From an uncultured Chloroflexota bacterium (GTDB taxonomy: Bacteria > Chloroflexota > Anaerolineae > Aggregatilineales > Phototrophicaceae): a stretch of 15,233 bases of DNA. A program made the translations under genes and the position numbers. Each line of letters starts with the position of its first letter. The stretch's first letter is position 1. The notes under the pieces were generated by a model that saw nothing but the letters and a program-made list of their open reading frames with translations, ran no database searches and was not told where the DNA came from. Positions 6,361-13,627 of the stretch are shown here, one piece after another. The stretch is from positions 1 to 15,233 of the forward strand of contig CALKIA010000280.1 in the NCBI GenBank assembly GCA_937988705.1. Direction: 5' to 3'.

Positions 6361-8053
6361 AGCGGAACCAGCGGTAATCTATATCAGAGAAAATTCTATC
6401 CAATTCCCAGTATTCCTGCGCGGCTTCGACGTTCGGGTTACCCGCTTCCAGGCTCGCCGCCAATTTCTCGAACCGTTCGACATGCTGACTGAAGCGGCGG
6501 ATGGCGTATTCCCGCGCTTGCCCCGTCGTCACGAGGAACGACCAGTCCGAGCTTTGCACCAGCAGCGCCTCACGCGCCGCCTGATTCAACACGAGCAGTT
6601 CCTGATCACTTGGCGCATTGAAATTGCTGGCCAGCACTTCCATCCGCTCTTCGATCTCGTGAATCGGCGACCACATCCAGTGCGTTTCGGTGTTGTCCCA
6701 CACGAAATGTGTGCCGCCCGCGCCCCAACTGCTCTCCGGCAGATCGAGCACGTTTTCGGGCGGGTGTTTCTCGATGAACTGACTGGCGCTCGTCAATTCG
6801 ACTTCCGGGTGCTGGTTGAGATGCCGAATCACTTTGCCCAACCAGTTGACGCCCTCAAACCACCAATGACCGAACAATTCGGTGTCGTAATTGGCGGAGA
6901 CGAGGCCGAACTTGCCCGTCTGGTTGTGGTACTGGCGCAGTTGATCGCCTACCAGATGCGCGAAGTGTTCCGCGTGTTGATCGACTTTATATTCAGCCCA
7001 GTCGGGATGATAGAAGTCTTTGTCGCCAAGTTCAACTTTTGCCCCGCTGATGCGCCAGTATTGCAGGCCGCTCGTCCCGGCTTTCTTGTGAAATTCGCGG
7101 TAATCGAAGTCGCCCGGGTAGCCGTACTGCGCGCTCCATACCTGCTCCCCGACCTTCTGGTTGCGCCCAATGACGGCGACGCCGCTGTGCGTGTGTGTTT
7201 CCGGATAGTTGGTCGTGTCGCTGACGTAGTACGGCTGGAAAGTCGTGGCGGTTTTCTTGCCCGTGTTGAACTGGTCAGTGGTGGGGATGACGTAGCGCCG
7301 CTTGATCGCGCCATAGGGGCCGATCACGTCGCCCGTGGCCACGCCGACCGGACTGCCGCCCGTAATGGTGTGCGTTTCGCTGAAGAAGGTGCGCAGATCG
7401 TTTTCCGCGAGGAGCGTCTCTAAACCTGCGCGTTTGCGCCCGGTCTCGGTGATGTAGGCCGGACGGTAGGCACATTCTGGCAACCAGACCGCGCGCGGCG
7501 ACGTGCCGAAAATACGCTCATAGCTGCGTACGCCCGTCTTGAGCTGCGCGCGCACACTGCTGTCGCGGCTCAGGAGCGGCAGATAGCCGTGTGTTGCCGC
7601 GCTGGTGATGATTTCGATGCAGCCCGCGTCCTGCAAGCGCCGGAACGCGCCGATCAGGTCACGGTTGAAGCGTTCGTTGAACGAGGTGCGCGTCTTTTCG
7701 TGGCTGTCCCGATACCATTCCGCGAGGAAGCGCAGATGCCCGTTTTCCGAGCCGGGCGTGAGAAAGTATTCGACGTCGCGTTTAGCCGCCTCGATGCGCT
7801 CCACGAGGTATTGATCGAAGTGTTCGAGGACGTCGGGGTCGGCGAGCTGTTCGGCGAGGACGGGGGTCAGCCCAATCGTGATCGAAAAGGGGACGCCCTC
7901 CTCTTTGAGGTCATAGAGCATATTCAACAGGGGAATGTAGGTTTCGTTCGCTGCTTCGTGAATCCATTCTTCCCCGTGAGGCCACCGGCCGGCCAGCCGC
8001 ACATAGGGAAGATGACTGTGCAAAACGAACGTAAATGCGCCCAATGCGGTCAC
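6359..8053 (-). CDS. GH57-type 1,4-alpha-glucan branching enzyme
   Basis: The enzyme introduces alpha-1,6 branches into the growing glucan (EC 2.4.1.18), here with a GH57 rather than the usual GH13 (GlgB) fold. From GTG 8053 it is 564 residues. The five GH57 motifs are visible: HSHLPYVR (12-19), GLTPVLAEQL (61-70), WLPECAYRP with the nucleophile Glu 193, YDTELFGHWWFEG with the acid/base Asp 390, and LTSASQFIEKHPP (420-432). WGAGGTHFVWDN (443-454) and the helical C-terminus NQAAREALL...QSSDW match the DUF1957 region of GH57 branching enzymes. Start choice: GAGGAG (8062-8067) lies 8 nt before GTG 8053 but only 2 nt before TTG 8059, so GTG is preferred. It is first gene of an operon with glgA. 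Amylopullulanase or 4-alpha-glucanotransferase is less likely, given this C-terminus and context. Confidence 0.92.
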   Translation of the reverse strand: MTALGAFTFVLHSHLPYVRLAGRWPHGEEWIHEAANETYIPLLNMLYDLKEEGVPFSITIGLTPVLAEQLADPDVLEHFDQYLVERIEAAKRDVEYFLTPGSENGHLRFLAEWYRDSHEKTRTSFNERFNRDLIGAFRRLQDAGCIEIITSAATHGYLPLLSRDSSVRAQLKTGVRSYERIFGTSPRAVWLPECAYRPAYITETGRKRAGLETLLAENDLRTFFSETHTITGGSPVGVATGDVIGPYGAIKRRYVIPTTDQFNTGKKTATTFQPYYVSDTTNYPETHTHSGVAVIGRNQKVGEQVWSAQYGYPGDFDYREFHKKAGTSGLQYWRISGAKVELGDKDFYHPDWAEYKVDQHAEHFAHLVGDQLRQYHNQTGKFGLVSANYDTELFGHWWFEGVNWLGKVIRHLNQHPEVELTSASQFIEKHPPENVLDLPESSWGAGGTHFVWDNTETHWMWSPIHEIEERMEVLASNFNAPSDQELLVLNQAAREALLVQSSDWSFLVTTGQAREYAIRRFSQHVERFEKLAASLEAGNPNVEAAQEYWELDRIFSDIDYRWFR

Positions 8054-8061
8054 AAACAACT

Positions 8062-8067
8062 CTCCTC
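8062..8067 (-). promoter_or_regulatory. Ribosome binding site deciding the branching-enzyme start
   Basis: GAGGAG on the minus strand is 8 nt from GTG 8053 and 2 nt from TTG 8059. The spacing selects GTG. Confidence 0.72.
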
Positions 8068-8086
8068 AGGGCAAATTCATTTGTTG

Positions 8087-8121
8087 CCCGCATTGTAACG
8101 TTGGAGAAGTGAAGGGCGCAA
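8087..8121 (-). promoter_or_regulatory. Promoter of the branching enzyme-glgA operon
   Basis: On the minus strand, TTGCGC (8121-8116) is followed after 18 nt by TACAAT (8097-8092). The 13-nt stretch GTTACAATGCGGG (8099-8087) is identical to 619-631 in the CBM48 promoter. The leader would be short, about 30 nt to the GTG. Confidence 0.55.
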
Positions 8122-8179
8122 ATTACGAAACAGGATTGCAGATGAACATCACGGCGTTTTCGGGGTGGTTTGTAGGTGA

Positions 8180-8208
8180 GCGGGCAGAGGCTAACGACCA
8201 CTGCCCGC
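8180..8208. other. Hairpin in the divergent intergenic region
   Basis: GCGGGCAG (8180-8187) pairs with CTGCCCGC (8201-8208) around a 13-nt loop, between two divergent promoters. No T-tract follows. It could be an operator or an old terminator remnant; the sequence does not decide. Apart from this and the promoters I see nothing in 8054-8324. Confidence 0.35.
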
Positions 8209-8264
8209 CGCGCTCTGGCTTCGTACCTATCTGGATTTTTATATAATATCTAGAACAGAAGTAA

Positions 8265-8293
8265 TTGTTCATAAAAAACGATCTGGTTATACT
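8265..8293 (+). promoter_or_regulatory. Promoter of the FecR-like gene
   Basis: TTGTTC (8265-8270) is followed after 17 nt by TATACT (8288-8293), placing the start about 25 nt before the ATG at 8325. A second perfect -10-like TATAAT at 8242-8247 has only a weak -35 partner. Confidence 0.5.
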
Positions 8294-8324
8294 GATCTTG
8301 GGCACAAATTAGGAGTACAAGATC

Positions 8325-9533
8325 ATGTGGAAAGCTCTGCAGTTGGCCTTGAGCCTGCTGATTTTGATCACATGCACGACAATCCCCGTGCTGGCACAGA
8401 CGGAAACCTGCGCTACCATCATCGAACAAGCGCTGGTGGTGACCGACTCGAACTGTGAAACGCTTGGCCGCAATGAAGTGTGCTATGGCAACGTTCAACT
8501 CATCGCTGAACCTCAGGCAGATGTGACTGACTTTGTTTTTGCCATGCCGGGCGATGTCGCCGCGCTGGAAGCGGTGCGCACCCTGACGCTGAGTTCGCGC
8601 CTCGAAGACAGCGAGGAATGGGGAATCGCGCTGATGCGGGTGCAAGCCGACATCCCCGATGCGCTCCCCGGCGAAAATCTCACGCTGCTGTTGTTTGGCG
8701 AGGTCGAGGTGGAAAATGCCGCCGAAGCTGAGGCGAACCCCCTGCAGGCGTTTTTCTTTGAAACTGGGCTGCGCGGCACAGTGTGTACTGAAGCGCCCGA
8801 CAGCGGCATCCTCGTGCAGACGCCCGACGGGTATGACGAGATTTCGTTCACGGCAGACGATGTATATATCAGCCTCGGTTCCACCGCATTCTTACAGGGC
8901 GAAGCAGACGGGGAGATGATCGTCAGTGTTGTGGAAGGCCAAGCAACCGTCACGGCGCAGGGGGTGACGGTGGTGGTGCCTGCGGGCAGCCGGACGCGCA
9001 TCCCGCTCGACAGTGAGCGCCGCGCGTCTGGCCCGCCCAGCCCGCCCGAGCCGTACGACTTCGAGCGCATGTCACTGCTCCCCATCAGCCTGCTGCCACG
9101 TACGATCACAATCGCTCCGTCCGTCGAAGCCACGCCCGAGCCACCGTCGGGCGGCGGCGGCCTACCAGCAGCGGGCGAATATCAGTGGGCGTGGGTGAGC
9201 GATGAAGCGAGCTCCTCAGGCTGTCCGGACGGGACGCTCGAGTTCGTTGTGCGGACTTTCGTAGCCCCGCCACCGTTCCGCTTGCCCGGTGATGAGTTTA
9301 ATATGATGATTCTAGGGACGGCCGCCTTTAGCAGCAATCAGGCGCCTCCACCCGACGCCGTCAACAGCAACCCGGAACCGGGCGTGTATACCCTCGATTT
9401 TGAAGATGAGGGCGGAATTGGTCACTATGAAGTACGGGTGCTCGATGCCACTGCGATGGAAGGCGCGCTGACTTATACCTCACAGGGGTGCGCGATCATG
9501 CTGCCCTTTACTGCATCACGGGTGGGTGACTAA
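8325..9533 (+). CDS. Secreted protein with FecR-like domain and Cys-rich N-terminal region
   Basis: The 402-residue protein has a Sec signal peptide (1-24, probable cleavage after PVLA) and is expected outside the membrane. Residues 25-160 form a region with Cys 29, 44, 53 and 154 and the pattern CETLGRNEVCYGN (44-56). Residues ~178-230 read like a FecR domain, with glycine-spaced short strands: STAFLQGEADGEMIVSVVEG and VTVVVPAGSRTRIPL. A Pro/Ser/Gly linker (235-283) leads to a C-terminal beta-rich domain with Cys 300 and Cys 389. Start ATG 8325 has AGGAG 9 nt upstream. No anti-sigma or TonB context accompanies it, so a regulatory FecR role is not implied; carbohydrate or surface binding is equally possible. 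The domain assignment rests on pattern reading only. Confidence 0.72.
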   Translation: MWKALQLALSLLILITCTTIPVLAQTETCATIIEQALVVTDSNCETLGRNEVCYGNVQLIAEPQADVTDFVFAMPGDVAALEAVRTLTLSSRLEDSEEWGIALMRVQADIPDALPGENLTLLLFGEVEVENAAEAEANPLQAFFFETGLRGTVCTEAPDSGILVQTPDGYDEISFTADDVYISLGSTAFLQGEADGEMIVSVVEGQATVTAQGVTVVVPAGSRTRIPLDSERRASGPPSPPEPYDFERMSLLPISLLPRTITIAPSVEATPEPPSGGGGLPAAGEYQWAWVSDEASSSGCPDGTLEFVVRTFVAPPPFRLPGDEFNMMILGTAAFSSNQAPPPDAVNSNPEPGVYTLDFEDEGGIGHYEVRVLDATAMEGALTYTSQGCAIMLPFTASRVGD

Positions 9534-9547
9534 CGGATACAACATCG

Positions 9548-9583
9548 AATCAGCAGGGCGCACAGCTGTGCGCCCTGCTGATT
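9548..9583 (+). terminator. 36-bp perfect palindrome after the FecR-like gene, same core family
   Basis: Eighteen bases mirror eighteen exactly around the dyad (AGCT in the centre). The core GGGCGCAC-AGCT-GTGCGCCC (9557-9575 region) is extended by AATCAGCA/TGCTGATT. It starts 14 nt past the stop codon. The 3' side continues only as ATTTAGTT, so the U-tract is weak, but the position and stem favour termination. Confidence 0.75.
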
Positions 9584-9685
9584 TAGTTCGAGCTTGATCT
9601 CGTAGTGTTTTTGGCTGATTTGTGCCGGAGATCACCAGCGCCCTCCGAATAGCCGACGAGTCATCTACGTTAGGAAGTCTGAGCC

Positions 9686-9691
9686 TATAAT
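9686..9691 (+). promoter_or_regulatory. -10 element upstream of the WD40 gene
   Basis: TATAAT lies 33 nt before ATG 9725; no good -35 is visible at the proper distance. The gene's ribosome binding site is GAGGTGG (9712-9718), 6 nt before the ATG. The rest of 9584-9685 holds nothing I can identify. Confidence 0.4.
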
Positions 9692-9724
9692 CGAGAGAAA
9701 GGATGTTTTTCGAGGTGGCTCACC

Positions 9725-11782
9725 ATGAGATGCGTGATTGTACTTTTTTTGGCACTGCTGATGGCAATACAGATTCATGCTCAGGAGGTCAATACTCCTT
9801 ACATTCCCCCGCAGGTCATGGAATTAGGACGAGGAACCGCGAATACACTCGATTGGCATCCGAGCGGCAGCGTGTTAGCGGTTGGCGGCACGCGCGGGCT
9901 ATGGCTCTACGATGAGATGTTGGCTGATCTGGCACACTTTCCAGAAATTGGTGAGGTTATCCGCTTATCGTGGGCACCAAATGGCGAGATGCTCGCTACC
10001 TTTAGCCCAGATTATCAACTGAACATTTGGCACTTCGATCGCGATCCCTACCGTCTGCGCCTTGATAAGTCGTGGTCGTTTGACGCGAACGGGACGGCAT
10101 TTCCATTTTTCGCGTGGGCACCAGACAGCCAAAGATTAGCTATTAACCTTGGAACGGGTGCACAGGTGTTGGATGTCGTGACGGGTGCCGAGCTTCTCAA
10201 TATCCCCGATCTCGTCTACACGCTGACATGGCGTGATGATGGCTCACAGATTGCAGGCATGGTCGATCTTGGCAACGAGATCGGTCAGCAAGTTCGCGTG
10301 TGGGACGCTGCGAGCGGTGCTGTCATAAATACTTACATCAGTTCAGACCCGAATCTGTTCTGGAGTTATATCCAATGGAGTCCTGATGGCTCAGTACTGG
10401 TCGGGATAACCTCCATTCCGACTGCTCTTTACGTTTGGAGTGTATCAACCGGAGACCTGCTTAATGATCCTGATGCGTTTGCCGCTGAGGGTAGTGCCTA
10501 TTTCGATATGTGGTGGAGAGAGAACGGACAGGAATTGGTCACCGTTTCACGTTCTGTTTCAAGCTACGGGGCGGACAGCATCCTCGATGTGTGGGATACA
10601 ACCAGTTGGATTCCGATTGATCACAGCTATCTGGTGGGCACTGTCCGTTCCGTGGCAATACGTCCAGATGTGAACGAATGGGCGGTACTGACATGGGACA
10701 GCCAAATTATGCTGTGGGCAATTCATGGAGCTGAACCACTGCGAAGCAACTCTACTCATGCACCATCGGCTCGGCTACTGGCGTGGTCTCCTGACAATCA
10801 GCGTCTTGCGTCTGCCACACCATTGGGCGGCTCAGTCTATCTCTGGGATGTGGCAACGCCCGAGCAAGTCGAGGCATACGTTGCGACAGTACCGTACGTG
10901 GGTTGGAACTTGGATGAGCTGCGTTGGAGTGCCAACAGCGATGTGTTGATAGGCTTTCAGACAATTCCCGAGATCACTGCCCCAGGTACTATCCCAACTG
11001 AATTCATTGTGGAATGGAATACCCAAACTGGTGAATACATGGGCACCATCCACGAAACGCCGGGCTATGTGGCGTGGGATGGCTCGGGCGATTATTTGCC
11101 AGTTTATACGTGGAACAACGATTTTACGCGGGTTGTAACGACTGAACTAGCTGATACCCCAGTCACGATCTCGACCGTGCTTACCAATGAAAACGGATTT
11201 ATGTCTCCCGATGCAGAAGTTGGTACGGTAGATATTTTAGGCGACCCCTATAAGCTCGTCTGGAGTCCGGATAGTACGCTGCTGGCGGTCATCAGTCGTG
11301 ATGCCCAGGGCGAAACTTCTGCGGCGGTTTACGCTGCTGAGACAGGTGCTCTGCTCAATCGGCTCACGCCGACTTTCGACATGGATCTGTATGATATTTC
11401 GTGGAGTCCGGACAGCTCTCTGGTGGCGCTGGTTGGACGCAGGGGAATTGCCGGAAGTGGTGAGACGGAATATCGATTGGATATCCAGAAAATCGATCCG
11501 GCTTTAGATGAGGCTGTCCATATCATTACAGTCTTGGACACAGATACGACGTTCTATCATACATGGCAGCCAGCAAGTCACGCTATTGCAGTAACGACCT
11601 CTCAAGGTATTGGCATTTATCCGATCGTTTCATTGCCAACAGGTGTCGTCGCTGCTCCAGTTGCTCTGATTCCCAATGTCAGGGCCTTCGCATTAGCGTG
11701 GAGTCCTGATGGAAGGTGGTTAGCGGGTGGTCACAGAGACGGAACCGTGCGCGTTTGGGACGTTACAGACGTCAGTAGATGA
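9725..11782 (+). CDS. Secreted WD40 protein with 14 blade motifs (two seven-bladed propellers)
   Basis: The 685-residue protein starts with a Sec signal peptide (1-19, cleavage after QIHA). I count 14 blade turns of the W-S/A-P-D/N-G/S type. They begin with LDWHPSGSVLAV, LSWAPNGEMLAT and FAWAPDSQRLAI; the middle includes IQWSPDGSVLVG, VAIRPDVNEWAV, LAWSPDNQRLAS and LVWSPDSTLLAV; the last are ISWSPDSSLVAL, HTWQPASHAIAV and LAWSPDGRWLAG. Many are preceded by strand ends such as VRVWD, LYVWS, LDVWD and VYLWD. Fourteen repeats fit two seven-bladed propellers filling the whole mature protein, with no extra catalytic domain. Such proteins are interaction or ligand-binding scaffolds; the partner is unknown. 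The strongest WD repeat is the last one. The gene ends 26 nt before a palindromic terminator shared with a kinase remnant on the other strand. Confidence 0.85.
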   Translation: MRCVIVLFLALLMAIQIHAQEVNTPYIPPQVMELGRGTANTLDWHPSGSVLAVGGTRGLWLYDEMLADLAHFPEIGEVIRLSWAPNGEMLATFSPDYQLNIWHFDRDPYRLRLDKSWSFDANGTAFPFFAWAPDSQRLAINLGTGAQVLDVVTGAELLNIPDLVYTLTWRDDGSQIAGMVDLGNEIGQQVRVWDAASGAVINTYISSDPNLFWSYIQWSPDGSVLVGITSIPTALYVWSVSTGDLLNDPDAFAAEGSAYFDMWWRENGQELVTVSRSVSSYGADSILDVWDTTSWIPIDHSYLVGTVRSVAIRPDVNEWAVLTWDSQIMLWAIHGAEPLRSNSTHAPSARLLAWSPDNQRLASATPLGGSVYLWDVATPEQVEAYVATVPYVGWNLDELRWSANSDVLIGFQTIPEITAPGTIPTEFIVEWNTQTGEYMGTIHETPGYVAWDGSGDYLPVYTWNNDFTRVVTTELADTPVTISTVLTNENGFMSPDAEVGTVDILGDPYKLVWSPDSTLLAVISRDAQGETSAAVYAAETGALLNRLTPTFDMDLYDISWSPDSSLVALVGRRGIAGSGETEYRLDIQKIDPALDEAVHIITVLDTDTTFYHTWQPASHAIAVTTSQGIGIYPIVSLPTGVVAAPVALIPNVRAFALAWSPDGRWLAGGHRDGTVRVWDVTDVSR

Positions 11783-11808
11783 TTCAGCTAAGATTCTGAG
11801 AAATCAAA

Positions 11809-11830
11809 AGGGCGCACGCACGTGCGCCCT
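11809..11830. terminator. Convergent terminator, core family member, between the WD40 gene and the kinase remnant
   Basis: The arms GGGCGCAC (11810-11817) and GTGCGCCC (11822-11829) are extended by an A/T pair, with loop GCAC. A TCAAAA run lies on its left, so on the minus strand the stem is followed by TTTTGATTT, a proper terminator for the truncated kinase end. On the plus strand it is followed only by AATC. It probably serves the WD40 gene too. Confidence 0.72.
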
Positions 11831-11838
11831 AATCAGTG

Positions 11839-11917
11839 CTATGCGCGCGGCAGCACCAGCGTGAAGATGCTGCCCTGCTGACCGGGGCTGCTGGCGCTCA
11901 GGTAGCCGCCGTGCACT
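11839..11917 (-). pseudogene. Remnant of a histidine kinase 3' end (last 25 codons and stop)
   Basis: Read on the minus strand it encodes VHGGYLSASSPGQQGSIF followed by TLVLPRA and a TAG stop. This is residue for residue the C-terminus of the kinase at 13628-14845. The DNA matches that gene at 72 of 76 positions (11842-11917 against 13631-13706), and all four differences are synonymous. Homology ends abruptly at about 11917. The piece keeps its downstream terminator palindrome. It is therefore the end of a once functional, selected kinase gene, displaced or duplicated, not a random similarity. No start or rest of the gene is present here. From 11918 to 12055 I see no gene, only a possible -10 (TATACT, 11975-11980) for the next kinase. 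Confidence 0.88.
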
Positions 11918-12055
11918 CTGATACCGCAGAGGATCTATCGTGTTTTGTTCAGTTTTTGGGATGATGGGTGGCTATATACTTAAGGTGATCGCGTAGTCAA
12001 GATAGTGCTTTGATTGGGCTGTATCTGTGACTTTCGAAGGTGTCAAAAGAGAAAA

Positions 12056-13516
12056 ATGGTCAATAGCGAACTCTCCGACAAGGCATGGATGCAGCAGCAA
12101 ATCATCGACAACTCGCCTTCAGGCATGATGCTCCTCGATGCCGTTCAGCCCGACTTCCCCATCGTCTACGTCAATCGGGCTTTTGAGCAGCTGACAGGCT
12201 ATACGGCCGTAGACATAATCGGCAAAGCCCCCGGCTTTCTATGGCGCGGGGATAGTCAGCATGAAGCGCTCACTGCGACGTGGCCAGCTCTGAAACAGGG
12301 CAAAACCTTCACGGTAGTGTTGCGCCACTATCGCAAAGATGGCAGTCTGTTCTGGAACGAACTGCATCTGATGCCGATCCACGATCAGCGTGGCACGGTG
12401 GTGCAGTATCTAGGCACACACAAAGATGTCACCCTACGCGAAGAAGAAGTCGAGTCGCGCGCCCTGTTTGAGCAATCCAACGATGCGGTCGTCATCTTTG
12501 ATCTGCACGATCGGATCAAGCGAGCTAATCGCCGAGCCGCTGAAATGACCGGTTATTCGGTAGAAGAACTAGAAGCCATGACCTTCTATACAATAACACC
12601 GCCGGAACTCCAACAGACAGCGCTCACGCTCGCGCAGAGCCTCAAAGGGGGCGATCATATCCCCCCTTTTGAAAGCCTCACCCGGCGCAAAGATGGCAGC
12701 CTCATCAATGTTGAAGTTAACTTTGAGTTGGTACGTGACTATGAGGGCAGCCCACGCCATTTTCAGTGCATCGTGCGGGATATCACTGAACGTAAACGAG
12801 CGCTGGAAACAGAATTTGAGCTCCGGTTGGAAAAGGAGCGTACTCGTCTGCTGACCCGCTTTGTTCAGGATGCAGCCCATGAGTTTAGTACGCCGCTGTC
12901 AACCCTCCATACTGGCATCTACCTGATATCACACTCAGAAAACGCGGAGCGGCGGGCTCTCAAAGCTAAACAGATGGAAAGCGAGCTGGATCGCATTGGT
13001 CGGCTGATCGAGTCGTTACTGCTCTTGATGAAAGTGGAGAGCGCGGAAGCGGCGAACTTGCTGCCCCTGCCGTTAGGAGAACTGGTTCAAGCGCAATGTC
13101 AAGTGGTTGCAGCCAACTATCCCGCTGGGCCAGCCTTGCGTATGCAGATTTCACCGCACCTGCCGTCTGTGTTGGGTGATCCCTATCTGGTCGAGCGTGC
13201 CTTCTATCAATTGGTGGATAATGCCTACCGCTTCACCCCGGAAGCGGGCTCAGTCACAGTAACTATGTATGGGGGAGATGACCAAATCTGTGTTGAAATC
13301 AGCGACACCGGTACGGGGATTGAAGCAGCCGATCTTCCCCATATCTTTGAAACATTCTGGCGGCAGGATGCTGTTCATACCACGCCCGGTTTTGGTTTAG
13401 GTTTGCCTATCGCCCGCCGGATCGTGGAACAGTTGGGGGGCACGATTATGGTCGAAAGCACAGTCGAGAAAGGCTCATGCTTTCGTGTCACGCTCCCTAC
13501 CATGCCGGAAGCATAA
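12056..13516 (+). CDS. Cytoplasmic PAS-PAS sensor histidine kinase
   Basis: The 486-residue protein has no signal peptide or membrane segment. PAS 1 (~16-128) has NRAFEQLTGYTAVDIIGK and KDGSLFWNELHLMPI, typical of the LOV-like PAS subgroup, but the photoactive-Cys motif (usually NCRFLQ) reads APGFLW. PAS 2 (~132-247) ends FQCIVRDITERK. A helical linker leads to the HisKA domain with AHEFSTPL (phospho-acceptor His 275). The HATPase has QLVDNAYRFTPE (Asn 389), DTGTGI (417-422) and GFGLGLPIARR (445-455). Start: ATG 12056 is chosen. The frame opens with a TTG at 12014, but that extension does not look like family sequence; the ribosome binding site is weak (AGAG 4 nt upstream). No response regulator is adjacent on its strand. 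It lies between the kinase remnant and the related intact kinase. Confidence 0.88.
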   Translation: MVNSELSDKAWMQQQIIDNSPSGMMLLDAVQPDFPIVYVNRAFEQLTGYTAVDIIGKAPGFLWRGDSQHEALTATWPALKQGKTFTVVLRHYRKDGSLFWNELHLMPIHDQRGTVVQYLGTHKDVTLREEEVESRALFEQSNDAVVIFDLHDRIKRANRRAAEMTGYSVEELEAMTFYTITPPELQQTALTLAQSLKGGDHIPPFESLTRRKDGSLINVEVNFELVRDYEGSPRHFQCIVRDITERKRALETEFELRLEKERTRLLTRFVQDAAHEFSTPLSTLHTGIYLISHSENAERRALKAKQMESELDRIGRLIESLLLLMKVESAEAANLLPLPLGELVQAQCQVVAANYPAGPALRMQISPHLPSVLGDPYLVERAFYQLVDNAYRFTPEAGSVTVTMYGGDDQICVEISDTGTGIEAADLPHIFETFWRQDAVHTTPGFGLGLPIARRIVEQLGGTIMVESTVEKGSCFRVTLPTMPEA

Positions 13517-13574
13517 GTCGCCGCCTTAAGTTGACGGCACGCGGACGATTAGGCCAGCCGTCGTACCGGAATCA

Positions 13575-13600
13575 CAGGGGCGCACAATTGTGCGCCCCTG
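13575..13600. terminator. 26-bp perfect palindrome between convergent kinase genes, core family member
   Basis: The 26-base sequence is its own reverse complement: the core GGGCGCAC-AATT-GTGCGCCC (13578-13597) is extended by CAG/CTG with an additional G/C pair. It lies 59 nt after the plus-strand kinase stop and 28 nt past the minus-strand kinase stop, where it could terminate both. The U-tracts are poor on both sides. Confidence 0.68.
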
Positions 13601-13627
13601 ACCACAGATCTCAGCCTCAAACCAAGG

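Noticed and set aside
6482..7423. Long open frame (313 codons) antisense to the GH57 gene
   Set aside because: It is a shadow of a gene with intact catalytic motifs and shows no recognisable domain.
3334..13600. CRISPR array from the four repeated palindromes
   Set aside because: The copies are kilobases apart, each next to a gene end, with no regular spacers.
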